64,000 nt of DNA, from contig JAACJO010000001.1 of the NCBI GenBank assembly GCA_013368445.1, positions 2,232,001 to 2,296,000 of the forward strand, given 5' to 3'. Below, piece by piece: positions 24,848 through 35,000 of this stretch. Within the stretch, counting starts at the first letter, position 1. The number at the start of each line of letters is the position of its first letter. Below the pieces are notes generated by a model. The model saw only the letters and a program-made list of their open reading frames with translations. It was not told the DNA's origin and searched no databases. The position numbers were made by a program, and so were the translations under genes. The stretch is from Leucocoprinus leucothites (Eukaryota; Basidiomycota; Agaricomycetes; Agaricales; Agaricaceae).

Positions 24848-26544
24848 CTACTGTCCAGCAGATCCTCCAACTTTGGCGCTCCGTGCAGATTGCAACTTCA
24901 GTTGTCGCCAATATCTCGCTGCTGCACTTGGTCGGCGCAACGTGATGAGAATGTGGACCATAGCGGTCAACAAAGCAACGCTACCGGCCTGGTGTGATGC
25001 AGCAAGAGGAATGGGTACTAGGTACAGGAGCGTTGAGATTCCGAGCAGGGCTTGGATATTGACCATGGCGAATGCGGCGGTAGTTGCCATACGTGTGAGA
25101 GGTGGGAGAGCAGCGCGCATTGCAGGGCTGCGAGAACGGAGCCATAGAAGAAGGGTGGATGTATACGTTGTAATGGCCTGTACGAGGAAGAGCACGCTAT
25201 GAGTGTCTGAAAAATATGTGATAAATGAACCCACCAATATGCGATGATCAAATTGAACAGTAGTCGGATTTTCAAAGATGTTGCGCCACCAGATATCTGA
25301 TTTGTCGAGATTCTTCGCATAAGATTCAGAGAAAAGTTCGTCTACCGGCGGAGCTAGACGACCGCCCATTAGAGGGAATTCGTTATAAAGTAGGCCGGCA
25401 TCTAAGCCAGCGACAAAGGCACCTTGTACCGATCTGCGTCAGTGATGAAGTGGGTGAATGGATATGGAATCAAAACAGTACCTGAGAGAGCTGTCAAGAA
25501 GACCAAGCCAGTTAAGGCCCACGAAAGACGTTTAAACCCCTTCACTTTCGGGTCTGCCAAAGCCTTGGAGACACTCTCGCACATCTTCTGAACACCCTCC
25601 TTCCCATTTACAACCAGTCCACTCCAAGCCTTTCCGTTCGCGTACTTCGAGTCCTTGACAATCGCCATTCCATGCCAAAACATACCAACATACAACAAGA
25701 ATGCAGTTCCTAGGTGTGCAGCGAGCCGATACTGCGACACTCGAGGAACAGCACCTGGAGTGGTCAGAATTTCATCCTCAAGACCGGATTTGACCATATA
25801 CCATCCTAGAGCACCTTGCGCTCCGATGAGGAGCGCCATGCCGGTAAAGGCATATGTTAGACGCTTCGGTATGCAACGTTTGTAGGCAAAGTAAGCAAGG
25901 GGGAAAACAAATGCAAGGCCAATTACACGTCCGAGAACACGATGGCTCCATTCCCAGAAGAAGATAGATTTAAAGTCAGAAAGGGTGATCGAGTGGTTCA
26001 TGCTACATATCAAAGAATCAGAGTTATACCAGCAGAGACAAAGGGAAAATGTAACGTACAGCTTGAATTCCGGTGTAGCCTTGTACTTTTCAAATTCTTC
26101 CAGCCACTCATCATGAGAAAGGGGAGGCAGGACACCAGTGATAGGACGCCATTCTGTAATACTAAGACCGGATTCTGTGAGGCGTGTTACACCTCCAACG
26201 ACAATAACAGCAAAGACGAGTGTGGATGAAAGAAGAAGCCATCGGCCTACACCCGGCGTCGGAAGAATTGGCGCAGAAGTTGAAGATTCGGATGCCCTGT
26301 CTGTTGTCGATTGTTCAACGGAAGCTGATACTGTTGTTGACGAGAATCTGTGCCGGAGGGCAGAGAAACGCGAGAGAACAGACACGGGAGAACTTGATGG
26401 CTGTCTGAGGAAACCGGCCGAGTTGAGTAGCCGGACACGCGTTGACGCGAAGACGGTAGAGCCAGTGACTATGGACCTGGCAGAGATCTGGCTAGTCAAG
26501 CGAAATGAGTGAAGTGCAGACCTCCTGCACACCGCAGCCAGCAT
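24848..26544 (-). CDS. COX15: Heme A synthase, mitochondrial
   Basis: Converts heme O to heme A for cytochrome c oxidase in the inner mitochondrial membrane. Exons (minus strand): 26544-26060, 26002-25482, 25422-25235 and 25177-24848, in phase, about 507 residues. The first 90 residues are Arg/Ser-rich with hydrophobic faces, a typical presequence ([19 protein letters not shown]). Eight transmembrane helices follow. Family signatures are [18 protein letters not shown] and [15 protein letters not shown], plus the loop [17 protein letters not shown]. The heme-ligand His residues can be seen in EWSHR, AAHLG, FDHRI and ASHQA. The gene is transcribed away from BOL3, with only 159 nt between start codons. 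Confidence 0.96.
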
Positions 26545-26703
26545 AGCGGAAACAACGCGGGAGGGAAGGGGCGAGTGGGCTGGACAAATTCGAGACTCAC
26601 CGGCATCGAAATATTCTATCTCCGTTAGGCAGCCGGCGCGGACAGGCGAAACGCGCTGACCAACCTCGTCTCTTCTTTCTAAAAATCTGTACTCTCCTCG
26701 GAC
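26545..26703. promoter_or_regulatory. Compact bidirectional promoter of COX15 and BOL3
   Basis: Only 159 nt separate the two outward-facing ATGs, so both mitochondrial genes must share promoter DNA. The stretch is GC-rich in its middle part, with no clear TATA box. Confidence 0.6.
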
Positions 26704-27198
26704 ATGCTGCAGCTTAGACTAGCCTTTCAACGATGCGCTGGTCTTGACCGACTTCCTGCAGCTAGAAACGCGCGCCTGGCGGCTCTACCATTTTCAAGCT
26801 CGGCCGCACGGTGGTATTCAACCCCTACACCCCCTCCTGACCTCTCCGAGGGTGAACGGGAAATATACCTGAAACTGACCGACAAGTTTTCGCCAACTAC
26901 TCTTCGTGTGCAGGATATCTCTGGTGAGTCAATCTCTTTTCTCATGTTGACGTGAATTCGACTTGGTTGAATTTATAGGCGGCTGTGGAAGCTTTTATGC
27001 CATCATCATCGCTAGTGAAACGTTCCGGGGTCTCTCGATGGTAAAGCAACACCAGCTGGTCAACAAAGCACTCAAGAGTGAGATCGAATCAATACACGGA
27101 CTTCAGGTCTGTCTTTCAATGCCTTGTAGTGGTATCGAAGTTTGACACAATTGGTTCAGCTGAAGACGACTGTACCTGATGCATCTGCCACGGAGTAG
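26704..27198 (+). CDS. BOL3: Mitochondrial BolA-like protein
   Basis: BolA-family protein that works with NFU1 and glutaredoxin in late delivery of [4Fe-4S] clusters in mitochondria. Exons: 26704-26923, 26979-27106 and 27160-27198, about 128 residues. The N-terminus is a presequence (MLQLRLAFQRCAGLDRLPA, then RWYSTP). The BolA fold carries the hallmark GGCGSFYAIIIASETFRG and KQHQLVNKALK, with the end HGLQLKTTVPDAS. The conserved Cys in GGCG marks the mitochondrial BOL3 type rather than BOL2. The neighbour on the other side of the shared promoter is COX15. Confidence 0.93.
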
Positions 27199-27483
27199 AT
27201 CAAGCCACTTGTACGACCACCTTATTTATAATTTATATAAGGAGTCTGTGCATCTCGAACTTCATTATACAGATTCTCAGCTGAATTTCCCGATGCGATA
27301 CCCGGTCTTCTATACTTGTTCTATCTATTCTTCAACACCCCTCAATACTTGGCTTTCCGCTCAATCTCCATCCTCGCCCAATGTCCGCATCCTCGACCTG
27401 TGACGTACCATAACTCGGACACAAACATATATCTCATACCAATCCACTGCAATTCTCCGAGGAGAAAGGAACTAGCAAATGTT

Positions 27484-28707
27484 TCAAACCTGCCTTTTCT
27501 TTCCTTGTGCTCGATCCCGCTCGGGAATTTTCTGAAGCTTCAAAAGCGTTATTGCCTCTCTGTTATAGATCCTCCGATTTGGGTCGTCGACTTCCTCCCA
27601 GCTGAATTTCTTTTTGAGGAGCGAGAAAAATCTCTTGTCGGCCTGTCCATGTAAACGTCGACATGTCACACGCGCTGAGAAACCTGTAAGGATGAGGCCC
27701 ACCTTTCTCCGTTTCTTGTAGCAAAAGAGAATGTGAGTGCTCGTATCTGAGAGGTCCGCGAGGGTTTGAACGAGCAAAGGAAAGGCGGGCTCGAAATAAA
27801 CACAATCAGCCGCTAGGATGATGTCGGGTTTGGACGGGAGGTTCGTTGGTATTGGCTCTCCCCTTCATGTCCGAAATGGCATCAAAGGTTTTGGTTATGC
27901 TGCGAACAAAAGCTTACCAATTCAGTTCGGCCACTTCGATATTTCCTTCTAACGAGTTAAGCCTGACGTTCTTGGTCATGATATCGAGTAATGGTCTATG
28001 AATCAATGATATATCTTCAGTACACCAATCAAACGGATAGAAAGAGGGATTAGCGGACGCTTGATCTGTAATAAACACTTTGCATGACGAATCGAGTTTG
28101 CCCGCGATGAGCCCAACGAGCCCAGTCCCGCTTCCGAGTTCGACTATCGACTTGCCCGCCAATGGTGTAACCGTTCTGTACGTCTGTGTTAGGTAGCTAG
28201 ACAGGATCTTTGGAAAGTAAACCATCCCAGTCAGCCCAAGCTACGGAGTAAAAATAAATGCGGAGGGGGCGTAACCTGTCCAGCTGGCCAAGCAATCCCA
28301 CCGCATCCTGGTGCAGAATCCACGACCAACTTCACAGAGACCTGCGATTTTGTCGATTTGGCAGATGAATTGAACGATGGCCCAGATGTTAAAGAGAAAG
28401 CGAGACTCAGTATTCCGTCGGATTCCGAAAAGTGCTGGTCTGGCAGCAGTGTGATTAGCTCTGACTTTGACTTTCTTGAGTTTGGGAGATTCTCAGTGCT
28501 CTCTTCGTCACCTATGGTTGTAGCTGTCTGATCAGATCTGGTGCCGTGGAGTTCTGATGATGAGGTGGAGCCTAGGGAATCCATTAGATGACGAAGGGGG
28601 TTTACTGCGTTCAAGAGCTCCTCTGCAGGATATATGGCTGAGGAAGTGCCGATTGCTGCTGTTCCAAGCAGAGCCGGGACGGGAAGTAGTGGGTTTTCAG
28701 TGGCCAT
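27484..28707 (-). CDS. METTL21-type protein-lysine methyltransferase (EFM6-like)
   Basis: Predicted S-adenosylmethionine-dependent methyltransferase acting on a lysine of a translation factor or chaperone. Exons (minus strand): 28707-28276, 28240-27918, 27862-27703 and 27642-27484, in phase, about 357 residues. The N-terminal 140 residues are family-specific and Ser-rich, then APGCGGIAWPAGQ. Motif I is VELGSGTGLVGLIAG, the acidic post-I residue is in FITDQ, and the family signature is ILAADCVYFEPAFPLLV followed by ILFCYKKRRKADKRFF, close to EFM6. Between FITDQ and PLLDIMTKNVRLN there is an extra 20-odd-residue segment that may hide a small intron at 27996-28034. The substrate cannot be read from the sequence. 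Confidence 0.85.
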
Positions 28708-30204
28708 TGTACTTCGGGTCTATGGTATCCGTGGAGCAGTAAAGAGGATGTGCCAGCAGAAAGGGAAGATTAGATTACCGGGCTATCAGTGAATAGATAA
28801 GATAAGATGCTATTTCTCAAGACACGGTTCAAAAGCCGCCAAATAATTCGAGTACCTACTACAACCACGGCATCAAAAATACTGTACTTGTTCACCTCAA
28901 GAGATTGGCTTGATGATGAATGATTTTTGTGCGGTGGAGTTGAGCTGGGGAGAGGTTGAGACTGGGTAAGAAGTGCACCAGAGTCTGGAATCCCAATTTC
29001 TTCAACGGCGGCTCAGCCCCGCTGCTTTCGTCTCTGAATTGAGTTAGGCAGATGCCAGCATTCTAGAGGGTTCCGGTATTTATCCCGGGGTCATACGAAG
29101 ACAAGGCTTCCTGAACCTCGCCGAGGGCGCGCAAATTCCTAAGGAGTGTTGATACTACAGCCTAGGAGAGGCGCACATATAGGTCAAATGTGTTGCAGTG
29201 TCTAGTCAGTAGAGAGTCTTTGGCATTGGTTCAGGTTCAAGGCCGAGCGATGGGCATTTTGTGACTTCTGGATCTTGAGTCTGTAGCGCCCACCGCTTGG
29301 ATAGCACCTTGCAGGGTATTTTGGGCTAGCCTCATGTTTCATATCATTGTGTTGTCTCAGAGCTCTATGCGTGTTGAGAAAACTGAAATGAAGGAAAACG
29401 TGCGGGAGGCATTCACTGATAAGGCTTACCCTGCGTGGAATCTGGATGAAGGTACCTGGGCAATTGAGTTGTAGGGTCCCCGACCTGCGACTCGTAACCT
29501 GTACGCGCCCCACTATTGTCGACAGCAACATGAAAGCCTCATGTTTCTCGTGCATGTCGCATGATTGTTTCTCTCAAAATTGTCACGGTTGATACAAGCC
29601 CATTGATAGAACAAGTTATAGCAAGTTATGCCATTCGTATGATCTTTACCGCATTCTGACTCCGGCGTTCTTGAAAATCTTTTGTGTGTAATTTACAGCC
29701 GCGATTCCCATGCTCTGCACATTCTTGCGACTTTCGATTTTATAAGCGAGTCTTGTCATTTTTCGGTCGGACTTGGAGGGAAATTCGACGAGAAGCGCGC
29801 TGATAAGGAGGTCAAACCCGGGATCACAAATGGCCGACAAACCTGAGGCCCAAGTCACGTAAATGGGAGCTGCTATTGGACCGAGAAGCCAAGTGATGAC
29901 GGAGGGCTCAATTCAAGTGGCTTGCCGTAAGCGCTGGTGTATTTAAACAAAATTTAAACACGGACCCGATTCTAAAGCTGTTTCGTCCTTCCATCCTCCC
30001 GCCCTCCTCCAGTACCCGGCCCTTGTGCCATTCCACTCGCCTCGGTTCTCACTGTCTTCTAAGCTCGGAAGACTCTTACGACCCACGATTAGCTGACGTT
30101 TCGGAACTTCTTACTCCGATCTCACTGTCAACTCTTACCGGTCGGCTCTCCCCGATTTTCGACGTCCTTGGAGCTTTCTCGCAGATTTCAGACAAATCCA
30201 GACC
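28708..30204. other. Long intergenic stretch, about 1.5 kb
   Basis: The longest gap in the window. Minus-strand open frames at 29202-29555 and 29646-29858 lack recognisable domains and good splice partners, so I do not call them. It must hold the promoters of the methyltransferase (leftwards) and of the CBM48 gene (rightwards), the latter probably in the AT-rich part around 29935-29965. Confidence 0.45.
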
Positions 30205-31750
30205 ATGAGTGATTTATATGAATTCACTGTTGAGTGGTACGCTTCTGAATCCGTTGCATTTTCCTTCCTTTCTCACTGGGAACCAATATTTTTGCAGGCC
30301 CTCAACGACTGCCAAGTCTGTCATCGTAACAGGCGACTTCGACAAATGGTCTAAATCCTTACCCCTCTCTCGCTCTACAGGCAGCGATGTCTTCACGACC
30401 ACCATCAAAGTGCCTTATGGTTGCCCTACACGGTACAAGTTCATCGTGGATGGCGAATGGACAGTTAAGCCCGGTCAGCCGACAGAGTACTCGCCTGAGG
30501 GGTACCTGAACAACGTGCACTATGTACCGTTGAAAGCTCCTCCGGTAGTTCAGCCACCTACAAGCGAGAAAGCCGAGAGTGAAAATGGGACTGCGGGTCA
30601 GTCCTTTGGTATCACAGATTGGAGGGACACAATCGTCGCGAGTGCGGGCACTTCAGGCGCTTTGGAGTACGTTGCATCTGGAATTGGTGAGACGATGCGT
30701 AGTGTTGTTGGAGTGGATCCATTCAACTCTAACCAGGTGTGAACGATTAAATTTCTACTCTAATTTGCTATACATATTGATCTCATCACTGAACGGCTCT
30801 TTCAGGTTGCGATCCCAACCCCTATCACTCCAAGCCCATCCACCGGTTTACCCTCTCCAGCGGCAAATTCAACTGGTGATATAGCCACTGCAAACCCAAA
30901 GTCAACCACAGATGAACCCAGTGCCACTTCGTCCGGATCTGCTTCAGTTGCGCCCTTGATTCCAATCAAGATCGTACCAGTGTATGCCAAGGAGAACTGC
31001 ACGATTGACCCGTCTAAAGTGCTCAGTAATGAGGAGAGCATTGGAACCTTCGTCGGTGTGCGCCCACCCCCGAGGGATAACGTTCAGGAGGAGGTCAAGA
31101 AGGAAGACGAAGAGACCGCAAAGGCCCGTCAGGATGCTCCTACTTCACCTCCTGGTATCGTTGTCACTGAACCAGCCAGACCCGTTGAAGTGCGAGCTAC
31201 AGCTGAGGCACCAAAAGAGGAAGAGAAGCCTGTGGTTGAAGCTGCTGCACTTGCAGGGGATGTCAACTCCTCTCCCGCCGCTGAGCCTGCATCTAATGCG
31301 GTTTCTGAGACTGCAGTAGAAGAAAAGGCTCCGGCCGTGGATAAATCATCTGAGAAGGTCGATGGAACAACTGCCATCCCTGCTTCAAGTCCTGCACCGG
31401 AAGCCCCTGCTGTATCAACGACAAATGGCCATGCTCAAGATCCTTCCTCTGCTTCCACCAAAGTCGCATCATCATCGCGCCCGACAACGCCTGCCGCCAC
31501 TCCCGCCCCCGCGGAGTCTGTCACGTCAACACCCGCATCTACCGTCCGGAAGTCTAAGGTCTTCCCTCAGCTTGGTAGGGGTTCTCCGTCCAAGGCTTCG
31601 AAAGGTGGGAATACTTTTGAGTCCAGCGCCAAGGACGGTAAGGGCACTATTGGAAAGAAGAAGAGAACGTCGTCGTTCTTTGACAACTTGAAGAAGTTGT
31701 TCCACCACGAGCATCATGAGAAGGACAAAGAAAAGAAAAAGAGTCAGTAA
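30205..31750 (+). CDS. CBM48/AMPK-beta glycogen-binding domain protein (Crp1/Mdg1-like)
   Basis: Exons: 30205-30236, 30298-30736 and 30806-31750, in phase, about 471 residues. The N-terminus (MSDLYEFTVEWPSTTAKSV) runs straight into an AMPK1-type carbohydrate-binding module: VIVTGDFDKWSKSLPL, then PTRYKFIVDGEWTVKPG and YLNNVHYVP. This domain is shared with AMPK beta subunits and with yeast Crp1 and Mdg1. The remainder is disordered and Ala/Pro/Ser/Glu-rich, ending in a basic tail with a His cluster (FHHEHHEKDKEKKK) and a short hydrophobic patch (SSFFDNLKKLF). No kinase-interaction domain of AMPK beta is present, so the Crp1/Mdg1 comparison fits best. Role unknown: carbohydrate or cruciform-DNA binding have been described for relatives. 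Confidence 0.85.
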
Positions 31751-32076
31751 ATGCTGACCACTCCTGCGCCCTTTCGTTTTGTCTCCGTCGGGATCTCTCC
31801 TGGATCTAGTTATGGCTTTTTCTTGGTTGACTTATGCTGTCTTTTGTAACTCCGCTCTCACTTTATTTTTACCCTGATGTCCATCCGTGTCATACCCCTC
31901 ACGTAGCCACGCCGCGAGACCTACTTTTAACGACTTGTTAACGATCTACTCCTATGCGAACAGGTTTTATTGGATACCGTCATGTTCCTCTGATAGACTT
32001 GTTGGATTTCTGTACAAGATATCTTCTCAATTATCTGCTTTACTCAATACACGTTGTGTTTACTCCCAAGACTCTC
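31751..32076. other. Convergent intergenic region, about 330 nt
   Basis: Lies between the 3' ends of the CBM48 gene and HBS1. T-rich near 31790-31870, as expected for 3' processing signals. No gene was seen. Confidence 0.5.
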
Positions 32077-35000
32077 CTATCCAAGAATCTCCAAAACAAT
32101 ACCTAAATGCTGAAGTCAGGCAAGCGAGAACTGGGGCGAGTTAATGACACACCTGCGGCAATTGTCTCCCCACCTCTTCGTAGTAATATTCTTCCGATGT
32201 CCTTGTTGACAGAAAACGGCTCTAGTGGTACGCCTTTTGTTCCAATACTACTTCCTGCGCCTCGGAGAGATATTTCTACTTCTGCAGAGACATTCTTCGT
32301 CAGAACCCTAGTGCGAGATTTCAGTGAACGAGAAAAAAAATACAAGATATCTCAGTGCTCACCGAGGATTCTTTTTCTTGACCTCTCCTGTTGCTCGGTC
32401 AATTAATGAGAGAAGTTTACTGGTTGTGGCGGGGACGTCTCTTGACTGATTAAACAACTCGACCTACACAAATGTGTCTTTAATGAGCTGGACTTCTTGA
32501 TACGGCCTACACCTACAGAGGCACCGGAAGTAATTGGCACTGTGATATCAAAAACAATTATCCGCGCCGTAAACACTGTGGCCAAGGGCATAGCTTCGTC
32601 GGGAAAGCACAGCACACTTCCGATGTTCAGGCTGATGGGGTCAATATTGGTGAGCCCAACCGTGACGTTCGTTCCTGCCATTGCCCAATTCACGGGAGCG
32701 TCTTCCACTTCGATTGCTATATACATCATATCAGGTTGAGTATACGGAGAGGCGAAAACAGGATGGCCATACATTTGACGACGCCAACGACAGAATCATC
32801 ACCCGGCATGGCACGCACTTTTTCGCCCACTTGTACGATACCGCCTGCGATCCGGCCAGTAATGTATACGTTCGAAGTGCTTTGCGTCTTGAAGATGTTA
32901 GAGATAGGTAACCGGAAGAAGTTTGCATAATCGCGTTTCGGTGGTTCCATTTTATCTTTTGAGAGCTGTAAGACGAAAAGAAGTACAGAGCCAGGCTGCT
33001 TTGGGACATACCTAGGCGGTCTACCAGCGTGGGTCCAGAATACCACTCGTTGAGTTGTTTAGCGTCCTCTCCTTCACGGCCCACCAGATTCACGCCGAGC
33101 ATTGCGCCCATGGGCACGAAACTGGTTTTTGAAGCCGTAAATCCAGATTGCGCGAGAAATGGTCGTAGGGTTGACTCGATCTCATTATAACGCGCCTGGC
33201 TCCATTCGACCTTCGGCGGTGAATTTAAACTGGGAGCTCCACAGACATGTGCGTTACCTACCTGATCAAGTTTGTTGACCGCCACGATAATCTGGCTGAC
33301 ACCTAGACTTCTCACAAGCAATACATGTTCTCTTGTTTGACCACCTCGCTCAAATCCAGCCTCAAACTCGCCGGTCGCGGCATCAACCACCAACAATGCA
33401 CAATCAGCCTGCGAAGCACCTGAAATCATATTCGGGACGAAATCTTTGTGGCCTGGTGCGTCGAGGACTGTGATTTGACGATGAGGTGTCGAGAAAAACT
33501 GCTGTGCGATGTCCATCGTTATACCACTGCATACGATTGGTTTCTGATATGTTTAATCACAAAGCGATAAACCTACCGCTGACGCTCTTCGGTCGTACCA
33601 TCCAAGCCCCATGCCCAGCTAAAGCTACTCTTGCCAGCTTTCAAACTGCCGCGTTCGTTCGCACGCTTGGTTTTCTCGTCAAGCCTCCCAACTTCGTACA
33701 ACAGTCTTCCCATCAATGTTGACTTTCCCGCATCCACATGCCCTGAAGACCAGGTATACGTCAAAATCCCACCGAGTTGAGAACGCCAGTGTACTGGTAT
33801 GGCAGGCAAACTCACCAATAACAACGATGCTAACCACTTTCTTTCCGTCGACCGTTCCACTGCTAGCAGCACGCTGTGCTTCCTCTAACAAATTTTCTCT
33901 TGCTAGACTCGCCTTTGGGGCCTCCTCTGGCAGTTCCTCGATTTCCATTGCCTTCACTGAGGTTTCTAAACCTAGTGCCGAAATATCCAGCTGTCCTTGA
34001 TCTACACTCTTGCTCCTTGACGGCGTTGAAAGTGCCGAGATCTTAATGGTTCCAGTTGTGTTAACGCTGGTCCTGGCGTTGATGTTGGCGTTCGCAGAAA
34101 ATTTCTTTTTCGGCGTGAGAGTCCCTGAGGGCGTTGGTGCCCGTGAACTTCCTGCTGAGCTCGCAGCAGACCGCTGTGCTGTAATCTTTTGCGCCCTCTC
34201 TCGCTCTTTAGCGGCTGTCAAAAATACACATTAGTGACGGTACAAATACAGATCTACCAATAAATATAAAAAGCGTCGAATAAATAAATGATCAATGTAT
34301 GAAGGAGGGTAACCGGGAAGGGGTATGCAGCATATCATGATTTGGAGCTCAGTGTCGAGGTAGCGGCAGACCTCATGTGCTTCGACTGGGCAAGAGCTGT
34401 TCCACGACGAGCATTAAAAACAATGTCATCTGGGCTGGGACTGTCGAACGCAAAAGCGGAGGGTGGTGTGAGATTCGAAACAATAGCTTCGCTCTTTCTC
34501 ACATGGGAGGTTGGTCTTGATTCAAACCCTCCACTTCCGCTCCGTCGTTCAGACTTGCTTCTCCGAATTGGTTTAAAAAGCATCAAGTCATCGCGCATGA
34601 GAACAGAAGCAAATGCAGAAGGTGAAGCTCGTGAGCGTGATGTGTCCTGAAAGATGGGAGACAATGAGGCAGTGGGTTCTTCAGGCTCTTCCACGGGCGT
34701 TCTGACCGTGGATTTCTCGCCAACCTTCTTGACCTTCATGGCGAGCTTCGAAGTTCTCTTTACTTGAGTTGCCGCTGCTGTAGGAAGAGGAGCGACATCT
34801 AGTTTTGGTATGAAAGCGGGACGCTTTGGATCGGTGAGAGAGAAGAGGGACTGATAAGACGTCGTGATAGCAGTCGTTGCAGTTGCCCCATTAGCCGTGG
34901 GCACGAGGTATTCTGTCTTCGGTGCCGGGAGTTTAGGTGCTTGGTTTGCAGAGACCTTCTGCTGTGCCAATAAAGCTAGTTTGGACTTGGGCTTTGCAGG

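Noticed and set aside
29202..29858. Minus-strand open frames in the 1.5-kb gap
   Set aside because: No ATG-to-stop model with domains, no coiled coil or signal sequence, and no matching splice sites. Kept as intergenic.
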